This document shows positions 28,127 to 37,000 of a DNA stretch of 64,000 nt, one piece after another. The number at the start of each line of letters is the position of its first letter. The first letter of the stretch is position 1. The DNA comes from Sphingomonas sp. PP-F2F-A104-K0414. Its GTDB lineage: Bacteria; Pseudomonadota; Alphaproteobacteria; Sphingomonadales; Sphingomonadaceae. Made by a program: the position numbers and the translations under genes. The notes beneath the pieces are model-generated. The model saw nothing but the letters and a program-made list of their open reading frames with translations. It had not been told where the DNA came from and searched no databases. The stretch covers positions 434,001 through 498,000 of the forward strand of contig NZ_SLYD01000005.1 in NCBI RefSeq assembly GCF_004340945.1, in the 5' to 3' direction.

Positions 28127-29013
28127 TCAGGACATTGTATTACGAGGGCCTGCTATCGATCCTCCCCAGCGCGGCGCCCCATTAGCGTCGGATCCCATGT
28201 AGTTCACGCGCATAGTCGTCTCGCTAATAAAGCGCTGGTCGCCAGTGTGCATAGATTTGTAGTCACAGTATTGGTAAAGCCATACAACATGACTCCCGTC
28301 TTTAAGTCGGTCAAAGTCGCTGGTCCCGATAGATTGCGGTGAGCATGGACAGAGTAGGCCGGCGCCTACCGCTCCGCGTAAACCCTCACTTATATTGGGG
28401 GTAAAAGCTGGAATTGATCCATACTGCATAATCTTATGCGCCGCGAATACCTCAACATCGATTGCCGGGGTCCCCCCGTGTTCGTAAAGTTCATAACAAA
28501 CTGAACGCCTAAACTCTCGCCGTCCGCGCTGCTGAGAATGGCTTGCTCCATAGGGGCCTGCACCAAGTAAGGACGGAGCTGCCTCGCGGATGCGTCACGA
28601 GCAATATTATTTGCCTCCCGCATTGCCTCTGTCGCCTCACCAGTGTCCTTAACCGCGCGACGGGTAAGGATGATCTGCCAGAGCAGCAGCGTCGAGCCGA
28701 TTACACCGATCCAGAAACCCCACTTTGCCCAAAGCGCGCTATTCTCCGCGGCCTCAGCGGCGCGCCATTGGGCGCAAAGGTCGCTTTCGTCCTTACCCTT
28801 TGGTTCCTGGCATGGGGTGCGATGTTCTAAGGGTATGGCGCCCGCTTTGGCAGTGGCCGGTTCAACCTCTACTGGCTTGTCGGCGGCGTATCGGTAGCTC
28901 TGATACCGGTCCGGCGCGACGGGATTTGACGGGGTAAGGTATGCCCCCAGCCCGAATGCTATGGGCGATAGTCCGAGAGCTGCAGCGACTGCGTACCGAT
29001 AGCCTCTAGGCAT
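28127..29013 (-). pseudogene. Frameshifted membrane protein
   Basis: Two frames form one ancestral protein of about 295 residues. The first (to about 28475) gives MPRGYRYAVAAALGLSPIAF, a membrane helix, a charged region with DLCAQWRAAEAAEN, a second helix (KWGFWIGVIGSTLLLWQIIL) and KDTGEATEAMREANNIARD. The protein then continues in another frame as TPAIDVEVFAAHKIMQYGSI to AGPRNTMS. The break falls at a run of six G on the coding strand (28472-28477); seven or four would restore the frame. This family of two-helix proteins is common in sphingomonad accessory DNA. Function unknown. Confidence 0.65.
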
Positions 29014-29369
29014 TAGATCAAAAGCACCGCTGATATTTTCCCCGCGCCAGCTTGTTCCCGATGTTTGGCTACGAGTCCATCGCCCGCGGGCTCACCCGAG
29101 TTTTAGGCTTTCCCCAGGAAGCGTGAAACTCGCCCCACTGATCGCTCAAATTAGTGGCACGAACCTCTGACCCGCCCCGTTTTACAGTGCCGCAAAACCT
29201 TGTTGCCGACCCCGCCATATACGGCTTCCGATAACTCCCTGCGGCCTGGAGCCAGCACGCAAACCGCCCTTTACGGACGCGTGCCCCGTTATCCGCCGTT
29301 ATTAAAACCTGCGGGAAGCGGCGCCGCCGCCCCTTATATTACGCGCGCGCATAGTGTCCTGAAACTGTC
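29014..29369. other. Intergenic, no gene seen
   Basis: About 355 bases between two minus-strand reading frames. Short open frames exist on both strands but none has a credible start, ribosome site or protein-like composition. Confidence 0.4.
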
Positions 29370-29774
29370 CTATGCGAGTGCGCCACTCCCATAGCGGTAC
29401 TCGTGCGCCAGGATCCCCACGACAATCCCGTCTATCCCGCGGCCGAAGTGATTGCGCATCACGGCTTCGGGCTTGCCCCCCAAGCGGCACGCTAGTTCGG
29501 CAACATGAACCTGCGCCGTTACGATCGTCATCCGGTTGCAAGACAGAGCGCCGAACACATAAGCGCCAAGCTCATTGAGGAAGGCGCGCGTCCACCCCGT
29601 ACCCGCCGCAGTTAGATTGACGTTGCCGCCGTTGAAGCAATTGAGCAGCGCCCCCGCGCAGATCCTGCCTCCCTTCTCTATCCCCATCGTTACGAATGGC
29701 TGGGAGAACGTGACGCCCAAAGCATCCGCCAAGAACTGCGGCACCCGGTCATCTGCGACTATCTTGATCGGCAT
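29370..29774 (-). CDS. GNAT-like phage protein (134 aa)
   Basis: A 134-residue protein with the outline of a phage-borne GNAT-type fold: CAGALLNCFNGGNVNLTAAG, GWTRAFLNELGAYVFGALSC, then KPEAVMRNHFGRGIDGIVVG and a final HEYRY. The middle matches the usual order of a substrate-binding strand followed by an acyl-CoA-type helix, but the pyrophosphate loop is not clear. Such proteins lie near the ends of many sphingomonad prophages. Enzymatic activity is inference. Confidence 0.55.
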   Translation of the reverse strand: MPIKIVADDRVPQFLADALGVTFSQPFVTMGIEKGGRICAGALLNCFNGGNVNLTAAGTGWTRAFLNELGAYVFGALSCNRMTIVTAQVHVAELACRLGGKPEAVMRNHFGRGIDGIVVGILAHEYRYGSGALA

Positions 29775-29967
29775 AAGACTGCCCCCAGAGGTTCGAGCGC
29801 GCCACCAGCGCCGTCAGCGAGTGAAAATCGTTCACTACATTTCACTATTTTAGTGAACCACTGCAGCCGTCGTTGGAGCCAAGAAAGGCGGCGGGCCCGG
29901 TGTAATCCCGGTGTAAGATCACCGCCGCCTCTCTGTTATCCCCCTGTTAAAACAGAGCTGCGCCGAC

Positions 29968-30151
29968 CTATTGGCACTATTGGCGCTATTGGCATGGAGC
30001 CTATCTCGCTCCCGAGCCGTCGCCTTCGCCCTGTAAATATATAGATAGATAGAACCTATTTTTGGTTACGTAGCGAAGGCTCGCCATTAGTGCCAATAGC
30101 TCGCGGATCGACAGAAAGGCCCCGTGCCAATAGCGCCGATAGTGCCAATAG
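29968..30151. repeat. Inverted 9-bp iteron array with AT-rich core
   Basis: Eight copies of a 9-base unit CTATTGGCR. Three are in tandem on the plus strand (29968-29994). Two (30082-30099, the first with one change) and three more (30125-30151) are on the minus strand. Between the two groups is an AT-rich tract with GTAAATATATAGATAGATAG (30033-30052) flanked by the inverted pair GCCTTCGC/GCGAAGGC. The layout is that of an iteron-type replication origin or a multi-site operator. A direct repeat CCCGGTGTAA lies just upstream (29896-29905 and 29907-29916). Confidence 0.75.
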
Positions 30152-30163
30152 CGTCATCCAACC

Positions 30164-30382
30164 TTACCGAACGCCGAACCCTGCCCTGCTGTTCTCGCCA
30201 TCGTCAGTGCGATCGCGGCCGGCCAGGACATTCTCAAGCTCGGACAGCGAATGCGGAACGTCGATGTGCTGAGCCCCGAGGAATAAGCGCGACCCCTCGC
30301 CCTCAGGCACCGCATGGGTCAGCTTGTCGATGTCGACGAGTGCATTGCCCGAAGGCAGCGTCTCGATCTGAACAAATCGCAT
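30164..30382 (-). CDS. Hypothetical protein (72 aa)
   Basis: Seventy-two residues starting MRFVQIETLPSGNALVDIDK and containing SRLFLGAQHIDVPHSLSELE. The ATG at 30382 follows GGGAGACGACC, a good ribosome site; the longer open frame upstream has none. Its 3' end touches the iteron array. No family recognised. Confidence 0.55.
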   Translation of the reverse strand: MRFVQIETLPSGNALVDIDKLTHAVPEGEGSRLFLGAQHIDVPHSLSELENVLAGRDRTDDGENSRAGFGVR

Positions 30383-30483
30383 GGTCGTCTCCCATATCGC
30401 GCCCGGCATCATGGACACGGGGATGGTAACGAGTCGCTGCACCTGAAAGCTGCGCCGCGCGTTGGACAGGCGAGGAGATAACC

Positions 30484-30597
30484 ATGATCGACGATCCAAA
30501 AACCGACGACGCGCCCCAGTCTGAAGAGGCTGAGGAAATGGAAAAGGTGCAGGAGGACGCTGCCAAAGAGCGTGAAGAAAACGGCGGCTATCAGTAG
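30484..30597 (+). CDS. Very small acidic protein (37 aa)
   Basis: Thirty-seven residues, starting MIDDPKTDDAPQSEEAEEME and ending EREENGGYQ, preceded by a clear GGAG eight bases before the ATG. Highly charged and probably helical or disordered. Similar tiny acidic proteins with EEMEKVQEDAAKEREE occur widely in sphingomonads as I recall, so it may be a conserved housekeeping-type small protein in an accessory setting. Function unknown. Confidence 0.6.
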   Translation: MIDDPKTDDAPQSEEAEEMEKVQEDAAKEREENGGYQ

Positions 30598-30702
30598 GCA
30601 GCAAGGCTCAGAGGCCTCGCGCTACTGTCCGTGTGGCGCGATGCCTTCTACCCCGACCGTGCGACCTCCCCCTGTCTTACAACTTCCATTGCGACCGGTA
30701 GA

Positions 30703-31119
30703 CTACCGACACTCACCCATGCGGTACTGCCGCCAGTAGCGGTCCCAACGAACCGCGGCGCCGGACGCTATCGCCGCACAGGACAGCGATCGTCCGTCCG
30801 GCAGCGTGCACCGAGCGACAATGCGACTATAGCTCTTGCCCGTCGCCTCGCATCGCAGCGTCCTGCGCAGCACGAGCCGCTCGACGATCTGCTGGCTGCG
30901 CTTAGCGGCGGTGTTGTCGCAGCGGTAGTTTACCCGCCGCGGATCCGCTGCCCGACAAGGTGAAGCGCTTTCGAAGTCCGGGGCCTGAACTCCCGCAATT
31001 CGGACCTTGATGCCGTTTGAACACCACAAGGGTCCGTCGCCGTCATGAACGCGGGTCACCGTGCAGGAGAATGGCGCCGTTAGTGTCGCTGTCGACAGGG
31101 CCAGCATGACGAACAGCAC
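30703..31119 (-). CDS. Thermonuclease (SNase)-like secreted protein
   Basis: A 138-residue protein with a short hydrophobic leader (MLFVMLALSTATLTAPFSC) and an SNase-like fold: TRVHDGDGPLWCSNGIKVRI, APDFE, then GKSYSRIVARCTLPDGRSLS and AIASGAAVRWDRYW. In staphylococcal nuclease the first catalytic loop is R-x-x-x-x-D-x-P-E; here it reads RIAGVQAPD, so the metal-binding Asp is Gln and the Glu is Asp. The later catalytic Arg (SYSR) seems kept. It may be weak or inactive. Two bases follow the upstream YozE-like gene. Confidence 0.65.
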   Translation of the reverse strand: MLFVMLALSTATLTAPFSCTVTRVHDGDGPLWCSNGIKVRIAGVQAPDFESASPCRAADPRRVNYRCDNTAAKRSQQIVERLVLRRTLRCEATGKSYSRIVARCTLPDGRSLSCAAIASGAAVRWDRYWRQYRMGECR

Positions 31120-31121
31120 GA

Positions 31122-31358
31122 CTAAACGGCCATCCAGTCGCTCTCGGCATCGTCGATTGCCGCGAACGCATCGCCGTCGGCCTGTTGCTTGCGCAGATGC
31201 GCGCGCACCGCTTCGGGGTCGCCGTTCTTCGGGAATGTCCGATCAGCGCGGGCAGCGTCGGCGATACCATCAACCCAATCGCCGCGGTCGCGCTGTGACA
31301 GCAGCCACTTCCCGAACGCCGGCTTCGGTTCCTGCTGGTCGTCGTCGTAATCGGTCAT
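31122..31358 (-). CDS. YozE SAM-like domain protein (78 aa)
   Basis: Seventy-eight residues: an acidic start (MTDYDDDQQEPK), then a small helical domain with FGKWLLSQRDRGDWVDGIAD, ARADRTFPKNGDPEAVRAHL and a final helix. The order W-L-x-x-Q, D-x-I-x-D-x-A, D-x-x-F-P matches YozE-type SAM-like proteins. The start lies 47 bases from a LexA box facing the umuDC operon, so this gene could also be DNA-damage controlled. Confidence 0.65.
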   Translation of the reverse strand: MTDYDDDQQEPKPAFGKWLLSQRDRGDWVDGIADAARADRTFPKNGDPEAVRAHLRKQQADGDAFAAIDDAESDWMAV

Positions 31359-31404
31359 GATCATGTCCTTCGAATCGTCGGACCGCTCATCGCACCGGAT
31401 GGAT

Positions 31405-31419
31405 GTTCCCGCAATGTTC
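31405..31419. promoter_or_regulatory. LexA (SOS) box, GTTC-N7-GTTC
   Basis: Exact alphaproteobacterial LexA site: GTTC at 31405-31408 and GTTC at 31416-31419 with seven bases between. It lies between the divergent YozE-like gene and the 67-residue ORF that precedes umuD, so it should repress both directions until DNA damage. Confidence 0.8.
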
Positions 31420-31493
31420 TTGCGAATCAATCACGATCGCGCCTAGCTATGGGGATGCCGCTCGCGGCGACTCGACACTGATGGAGCAACGAA

Positions 31494-31697
31494 ATGCAGC
31501 ATGATCTGCAGCTTAGAGCGGCTGCCCGCGCGATATACGACAACGTCTATCCGCCGATAGATCCCGTTCCATTCAGCTTCGACGAGGCCGAGCGATTGGG
31601 GACCGTGGAGTACCGGCAAGCCGTCGGCGCTGCTCAGGACGCACGGTCCGTCCTGGCTGCGCAGCACGACCAGCTCCTCTTCGCCGCGATCCTCTAG
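31494..31697 (+). CDS. Small hypothetical protein before umuD (67 aa)
   Basis: Sixty-seven residues starting MQHDLQLRAAARAIYDNVYP and ending VLAAQHDQLLFAAIL. It is the first ORF after the LexA box and ends three bases before umuD, so it is probably SOS-induced. A diverged copy of its 3' end lies downstream of umuC at about 33900-33964. No family recognised. Confidence 0.55.
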   Translation: MQHDLQLRAAARAIYDNVYPPIDPVPFSFDEAERLGTVEYRQAVGAAQDARSVLAAQHDQLLFAAIL

Positions 31698-31700
31698 ATC

Positions 31701-32177
31701 ATGCCCGCAACCCACTCAGGCCGCCCGGTCGTCGTCCCGCTGAACCGTCGTGACGATGCGCTACGGCTTCACGACGTGCCGTTCGAACTGGTGCCGTGCG
31801 AAGTGCCGTTCTTCCTCGTCCACACTCAGGCCGGGTTCCCGTCGCCTGCACAGGACGACATGCAGGAACCCATCGACCTGGGCGCATGGCTCGTTGAGCA
31901 TCCGGCCGCCAGCTACATCATGCGCGTCGATGGCCGATCCATGTCGGGCGCCGGGATCAACGATGGCGATATGATCGTCGTGAACCGCGCCAAGAAGGCG
32001 AAAGCCGGTTCGATCGTCGTGGCGCTGGTGCACGGCGACCGGACGCTGAAGCGTCTGCGCTACGTTGATGGCCGCCACTGGCTTGTCCCAGAGGCCGAAG
32101 GGTTCGCTGACATCCTAGTCGACGAACATGTCGAGATATGGGGCACGGTCGTCGGCGTCGCGCGCAAGATGGCATGA
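31701..32177 (+). CDS. umuD: UmuD-like S24 peptidase
   Basis: A 158-residue LexA/UmuD-family protein. The self-cleavage site is Ala44-Gly45 in [13 protein letters not shown]. The catalytic Ser80 lies in [11 protein letters not shown] and the catalytic Lys117 in DRTLKRLR. RecA filaments trigger cleavage, and the shortened form joins UmuC to make DNA polymerase V. The ATG follows the previous ORF by three bases, and the stop overlaps umuC as ATGA. Confidence 0.92.
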   Translation: MPATHSGRPVVVPLNRRDDALRLHDVPFELVPCEVPFFLVHTQAGFPSPAQDDMQEPIDLGAWLVEHPAASYIMRVDGRSMSGAGINDGDMIVVNRAKKAKAGSIVVALVHGDRTLKRLRYVDGRHWLVPEAEGFADILVDEHVEIWGTVVGVARKMA

Positions 32178-33442
32178 GCACGCCGATCGCCCTGATCGAC
32201 TGCAACAACTATTACGTCTCCTGCGAGCGCGCCTTCGACGCCAGCTTGGTCGGCGTGCCGGTCATTGTCCTCTCGAACAACGACGGATGCGCCATCGCAC
32301 GATCGGCCGAGGCGAAAGCGTTGGGGATCAAGATGGGCGACCCCATCCACCATCTGCGCGACAAGGTGAAGCAGCATGGCATCCAGGTGCGGTCGTCGAA
32401 TTATACGCTCTATGGCGACATGCAGCGTCGAGTGATTGCCGCCTGCGAGTCCTTCGCCCGTGACTTCGAGATATACTCAATCGACGAGACGTTCCTCGAT
32501 CTCTCGGGTTTCGAGGGCCGTGATCTGGTGGCGCACGCGAACGCGATGCGTGCCCAGGTCCAGCTATGGACGACGATACCCACATGCGTCGGCATCGCTG
32601 AGACCAAGACGCTGGCGAAGCTGGCAAACGCGGCCGCCAAGAAGAACCCGGAATTCGGCGGGGTGGCCGATCTTCGTGACGACGACGTACGGCGCGATGT
32701 GATGCACGCCTTCGCCGTCGGCGACGTCTGGGGCGTCGGCAGTGCGACTGCGCGCAAGCTCTCTGATCTCGGCATCGACACCGCCGGCGCCCTGCGAGAC
32801 ATGCCGATGAAGCAGGCCCGCGCTGTAGGCACGGTCGTTCTCGAGCGGCTGGTGGCCGAGCTGCGCGGTGTCCCGTCTAACGCCGTTGAGTCGGTCGAGC
32901 CACGGCGGAAGGGCATGGCCGTCACGCGGTCGTTTGGAACGCCGATCTGCGACTTCGAGCGGATGATGGGCGCGCTGTCGCAATACGCATTGCGCGCCGG
33001 GGAGAAGCTGCGATTGCACGGGTTGGTTGCGGCCCGACTGACCGCGTTCTTCCACACGAACAAGCATAAGCCCGACCGGCCTCAGTACGGCGCATCGCGC
33101 ATGGTGACCCTGCATCCGATGACGAACGACAGCCTCGAGCTTATCGCGGCGGCCAGGCGCGGTGCCGAGAAGGCATGGCGCGACGGCTACGCGTACACGA
33201 AAGCCGGCATCATGCTCGACGATCTGCTTCCCGAGGAGGATCGACCACGCACGCTGTTCGAGGAGGATACGGCAAAACGCGACCGGCTGATGGGGGCGCT
33301 CGATGCGATCAACGGCAAGTTCGGGACGTGGACCGCGGTGACGGCGTCGCAGGGGTTCAAGCGCGAGTGGAAGATGCGTTCGGAGATGCGATCGCCGGCG
33401 TGGACTACCAACATCTCCGAGGTGCCGACGGTGCGCGCTTAG
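32174..33442 (+). CDS. umuC: UmuC-like Y-family DNA polymerase
   Basis: A 422-residue translesion polymerase subunit. Palm-domain metal ligands lie in [16 protein letters not shown] and [11 protein letters not shown]. The little-finger domain and a UmuC-type C-terminus ([34 protein letters not shown]) are intact. Start at the ATG overlapping the umuD stop; the 12 upstream in-frame codons are the umuD tail. With UmuD it copies damaged DNA at the cost of mutations. umuDC on phage or island DNA is frequent. Confidence 0.93.
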   Translation: MSTPIALIDCNNYYVSCERAFDASLVGVPVIVLSNNDGCAIARSAEAKALGIKMGDPIHHLRDKVKQHGIQVRSSNYTLYGDMQRRVIAACESFARDFEIYSIDETFLDLSGFEGRDLVAHANAMRAQVQLWTTIPTCVGIAETKTLAKLANAAAKKNPEFGGVADLRDDDVRRDVMHAFAVGDVWGVGSATARKLSDLGIDTAGALRDMPMKQARAVGTVVLERLVAELRGVPSNAVESVEPRRKGMAVTRSFGTPICDFERMMGALSQYALRAGEKLRLHGLVAARLTAFFHTNKHKPDRPQYGASRMVTLHPMTNDSLELIAAARRGAEKAWRDGYAYTKAGIMLDDLLPEEDRPRTLFEEDTAKRDRLMGALDAINGKFGTWTAVTASQGFKREWKMRSEMRSPAWTTNISEVPTVRA

Positions 33443-33582
33443 TTCACGCCCTGCTTCTGTGCGCCGACGATCCTGCCTTTTGCGATTCTACGCACGGCTC
33501 GCCATCTTTCGTGCCATTAGTTGCCGGGGCGGATGACGGCCGTAAATGTTGTGACTGCTGGAATGAACGTGACTGATTGCGC

Positions 33583-33816
33583 TTATTCCGAGCCACGTTT
33601 TTTCTGCTTTACCTCATTGATAAGCGCATTTTTGTCCAGAAAATAAGCATAAACGACGGGAGGCGTTATCTTAGCACGACTTGCAACTTCTTTAAATGTC
33701 AGTGATTCCTCACCGGTTTCTTCGATGATCAACCATGCAATATCAATCAATTGAGCTCGTCGCCGTTCGTGAGATAGTCGTGTTCCTGGCGGGGAGCGGC
33801 TCGTGAAGGTGACCAT
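33583..33816 (-). CDS. Truncated TetR-type regulator (DNA-binding domain only)
   Basis: Seventy-seven residues forming a TetR N-terminal domain: RRAQLIDIAWLIIEETGEES followed by the HTH TFKEVASRAKITPPVVYAYF. The usual 120-150 residue ligand and dimer domain is absent; the frame stops at KKRGSE. The following DNA shows no continuation in other frames. GC is low. It may be a broken gene or a free DNA-binding stub. Confidence 0.65.
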   Translation of the reverse strand: MVTFTSRSPPGTRLSHERRRAQLIDIAWLIIEETGEESLTFKEVASRAKITPPVVYAYFLDKNALINEVKQKKRGSE

Positions 33817-33899
33817 GTGGCTTATCCTATGATTACCTGTCGGTGGATCAGTTTAGTGTAATTAAATTGTTGCCAGACGACCACGCCGCTTAGCGCGGC

Positions 33900-33964
33900 T
33901 CACAACGCCTGTTGGTTCAAGCTGCTCAACACGAGCAGTTCCTTATCGCCGCGATCTTCTACTG
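33900..33964 (+). pseudogene. Remnant copy of the 67-aa ORF 3' end
   Basis: Translates as SQRLLVQAAQHEQFLIAAIF, close to the end of the small protein encoded at 31494-31697 (ARSVLAAQHDQLLFAAIL). It is preceded in frame by a stop, so only the tail survives. The two copies flank umuDC and the TetR fragment. Confidence 0.55.
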
Positions 33965-34022
33965 AGCAGCCCTATTAGCGGGACGGACACCCGGGCGTTC
34001 TGGATGCCCGTCCCTGCTAGTG

Positions 34023-37000
34023 TCAGTCGCCACCAAAGCTAAAGGTGGCGCCGGCTACCGCGCCGACATTGCTGCCACCGTTCGGACTGAAGCTAACCGC
34101 ACCGTTATAACGTAGGCGCTGATTGCCTGACGTATGCCCGATCCCAAGCGCCACGCCCGCCTCTCCCTTGTAGTACGAGACTGCGCCGCCCATCGAGGTC
34201 CGGCCCGGACGGTCGTCAAAGCGCATGCCGTTGGCGGCCAGCGCTACTGCCGTTCCGCGCTGCGCTTCGGTCCGCACGCTGCGGATGTCGTTGCGCAGAT
34301 CGTAGTCGACGGACGCCAGCTGGTTCAGGTTGACCGCGTCGAGTCCGCTTGTGCCAGGAGCCACGTTGTGCAGCTGGACGGCGCCGGCGGACGGCGTTCC
34401 AAAGGTGACCGAAGAGCGGTCCGGAGCCCCCGAGGCCGTCCGGTCGTACTGAACCGCCGATGCCGCGACACCCTGCAGCTGTGCGACGTTGACGGCGTCG
34501 GTTAGCGCGCTGCCGGCCGCCACGTTCGTGATCTGCCGCTGTCCCCCAGCCGAGCCGACGGAGACTTCACCGACGGAATTCTGCGCAGTCTGCAGACCCG
34601 TCGCCCCATAGTTGGTCTGTGCGCCGCGATCCGCCGTGCTTCCTGCGCCGAGCGCGACCGAGTTCGCCGCGTTGGCCGTCGAGCCCGTGCCGATGGCCAC
34701 CGAATTGGCCCCGGTCGCATTTGCCACCGGTCCGGTGCCGTTGATCGCCACATACGCGCCGTCGGCCGTCCGGTTGATGGCGTCGAGCTGCGTCCGTGCC
34801 GTCGTCAGGCTGGCGTCGAGACCGCCGAGCGCGCTCCCCACGTTTGCGTACGTCCGCCCCTGCACAGCATAGGCCGGGATGGTGATCGATCCGTCGGCGT
34901 TGAGCGTGGCGCCCGCGCCAAAGGTGGAGACCACCGCCGCCAGCTGACCGCCGTTGACCGCAGCGTCAGCGCGGCCGCTCGCCGCGACACCCGTCACGGT
35001 ACGGTCGCCCTGCGTGCCGGCCACGTTCACGACCGTGCCGTCCGTGCTGCCGCCTACCGCAATCGTGCGGGTGGTCTGATCCTGCTGGACGATGCCGACC
35101 GTACCGTTGGCAATGTTCTGCTGAAGGGTGGAGAGACCCGACGTGTTCGCCGCCGTCTGACCCGCCACAGCGACCAGTCCGGTCTCCGTGGCGGTCACCC
35201 GTCCGTCGAGCCCAGTCACGGCGACGTTGGTGGCCGCCACCTGCGTCCGCACGTCGCCGATCGCACCTTCGTTGGCTGTCACCCGTCCATCGAGACCGGT
35301 GACCGTGGCGCTGGTCGCAGCTACCTGGCTGCGCACGTCGCCGATTGCGCCTTCGTTGGCTGTGACGCGGCCGTCGAGGCCAGTGATCGCCGTGGTGTTG
35401 CTGGCGGTCTGCTGCTCGTTGACTGTCACACGCCCGTCCAAGCCCGTCACACGCCCGTCCAGACCAGTTACGCGACCGTCGAGCCCGGTGATGGCGGTGG
35501 TGTTGACCGCGATCTGCTGCTCGTTGGTGGTGACTCGTCCGTCCAGTCCGGTCACACGGGTGTCGAGACCCGCGATCGCAGTCGAATTCGCGGTCGTCTG
35601 CCCCTGCAGCGTGCCGATCGCAGCTGAGTTCTGCGCACCGACCGTTTCGCTAGCCGTCACGCGACCGTCCAGACCGGTGACCGCGGCAGAGTTCGCCGCA
35701 AGGCCCGTCTCCGTGGCGGTCACCCGTCCGTCGAGTGCGGTGATGGCGGCGCCGTTGGCGGCGATCGCCGTCGCGTTGGCAGCAAGGCCGGTCTCAGTCG
35801 CACCGACGCGACCGTCCAGTCCTGCGATCGCGGTGGTGTTGTTGGCAAGTCCGGCCTCCGTGGCGCCGACCCTGCCGTCCAGTCCGGTGATTGCGGCAGA
35901 GTTGGCGGCGAGGCCCGTCTCGGTCGCCCCAACGCGCCCGTCCAGACCCGTGATCGCGGCTCCGTTAGCGGCGATCGCAGTCGCGTTGGACGCGAGGGCG
36001 GTCTCCGCCGTGCCGAGACGCGTATCAAGACCACCGATCGCCGCCACGTTGGCGGCGATGCCGTTGTTGGCGGTAACGATGCTGGTCTCGGCAACGCCAA
36101 GACGTCCTGTCACGCCGGTCAGGTTGGTCTCCGCGGCGCCGACGCGGGTATCGAGCCCGGCGATGGCTGCGGTGTTCGTGCCTACTGCTGCCTCGGCTGC
36201 GCCCATGCGGCCGCCTAGCGTGCCTACGGCGGCCGCGTTGACGCCGACCTGAGTGCTGAGCGCTCCGAGATTGGCGTTGGTAGCATCGACGCGTCCGTTG
36301 ACCGCGTTGAGGGCAACGTTGGTCTGGTCGGCTACGCTGGCGACCTGACGCACTGTCGCCGCGTCGGTTGCGAACACGCCGTCCGCCACGTTACGCAGCT
36401 GACGGGTCGCGCCTACCGCACCGATCGAGACGGAGCCCACGTTGGTCCCGGTGCTGGTGTCGTACTGCACGCCGGCGACCGGACCGATCACGCCGCTGAG
36501 GTACGTCCCGGTGCCTTGCGTGGTCGCAAGCGCGACCGAACCCGTCCCGAGAGCGACGCTGTTCGGCGGTGCCGCCACGGCACCGAAGCCGAGAGCTAGC
36601 GAACCGTCACCCGTCGCCGCCGCGCCTGCGCCGACCGTTGTCGAGGCGAAGCCGCTGGAGGTGGCGTTGGCGCCGAAGGCAGAAGAGAACCCGCCGGTGG
36701 CGTTCGCGCCCGCACCGAGCGCCGTGTTGTTGCCGACAGGATCGAGCGCGTCGCCTGCGATCGAACCGAGGCCGATGGCCACGTCGGCGTCCAGTAGAGA
36801 CAGCGCGTTCGCGCCGATGGCGATGCCCGCGATACCGTTGGACGCCGATCCATCGCCGATGCTGATGCCACTCCCGCCCAGCACACTAGCGCCGACGCCC
36901 AGACCGATCCCGTTGTCACCCAGCACGTTGGCGCCCAGGCCCAGGCCGATGCCGTTGAGGCCGAGGATGTTCACCGCGGCGCCCAGACCAATGCCGTTCT

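Noticed and set aside
29302..29541. Minus-strand 79-codon frame overlapping the GNAT-like gene
   Set aside because: Shadow frame, Arg/Gly-rich with no start context.
29968..30151. CRISPR array
   Set aside because: Units are 9 bases with no regular spacers and occur in both orientations; they are iterons, not CRISPR repeats. No cas genes in the window.
35188..36252. Long plus-strand frame rich in Thr, Arg, Pro and Ser inside the adhesin gene
   Set aside because: Antisense reading of the stalk repeats; its repetitiveness is inherited from the real gene.
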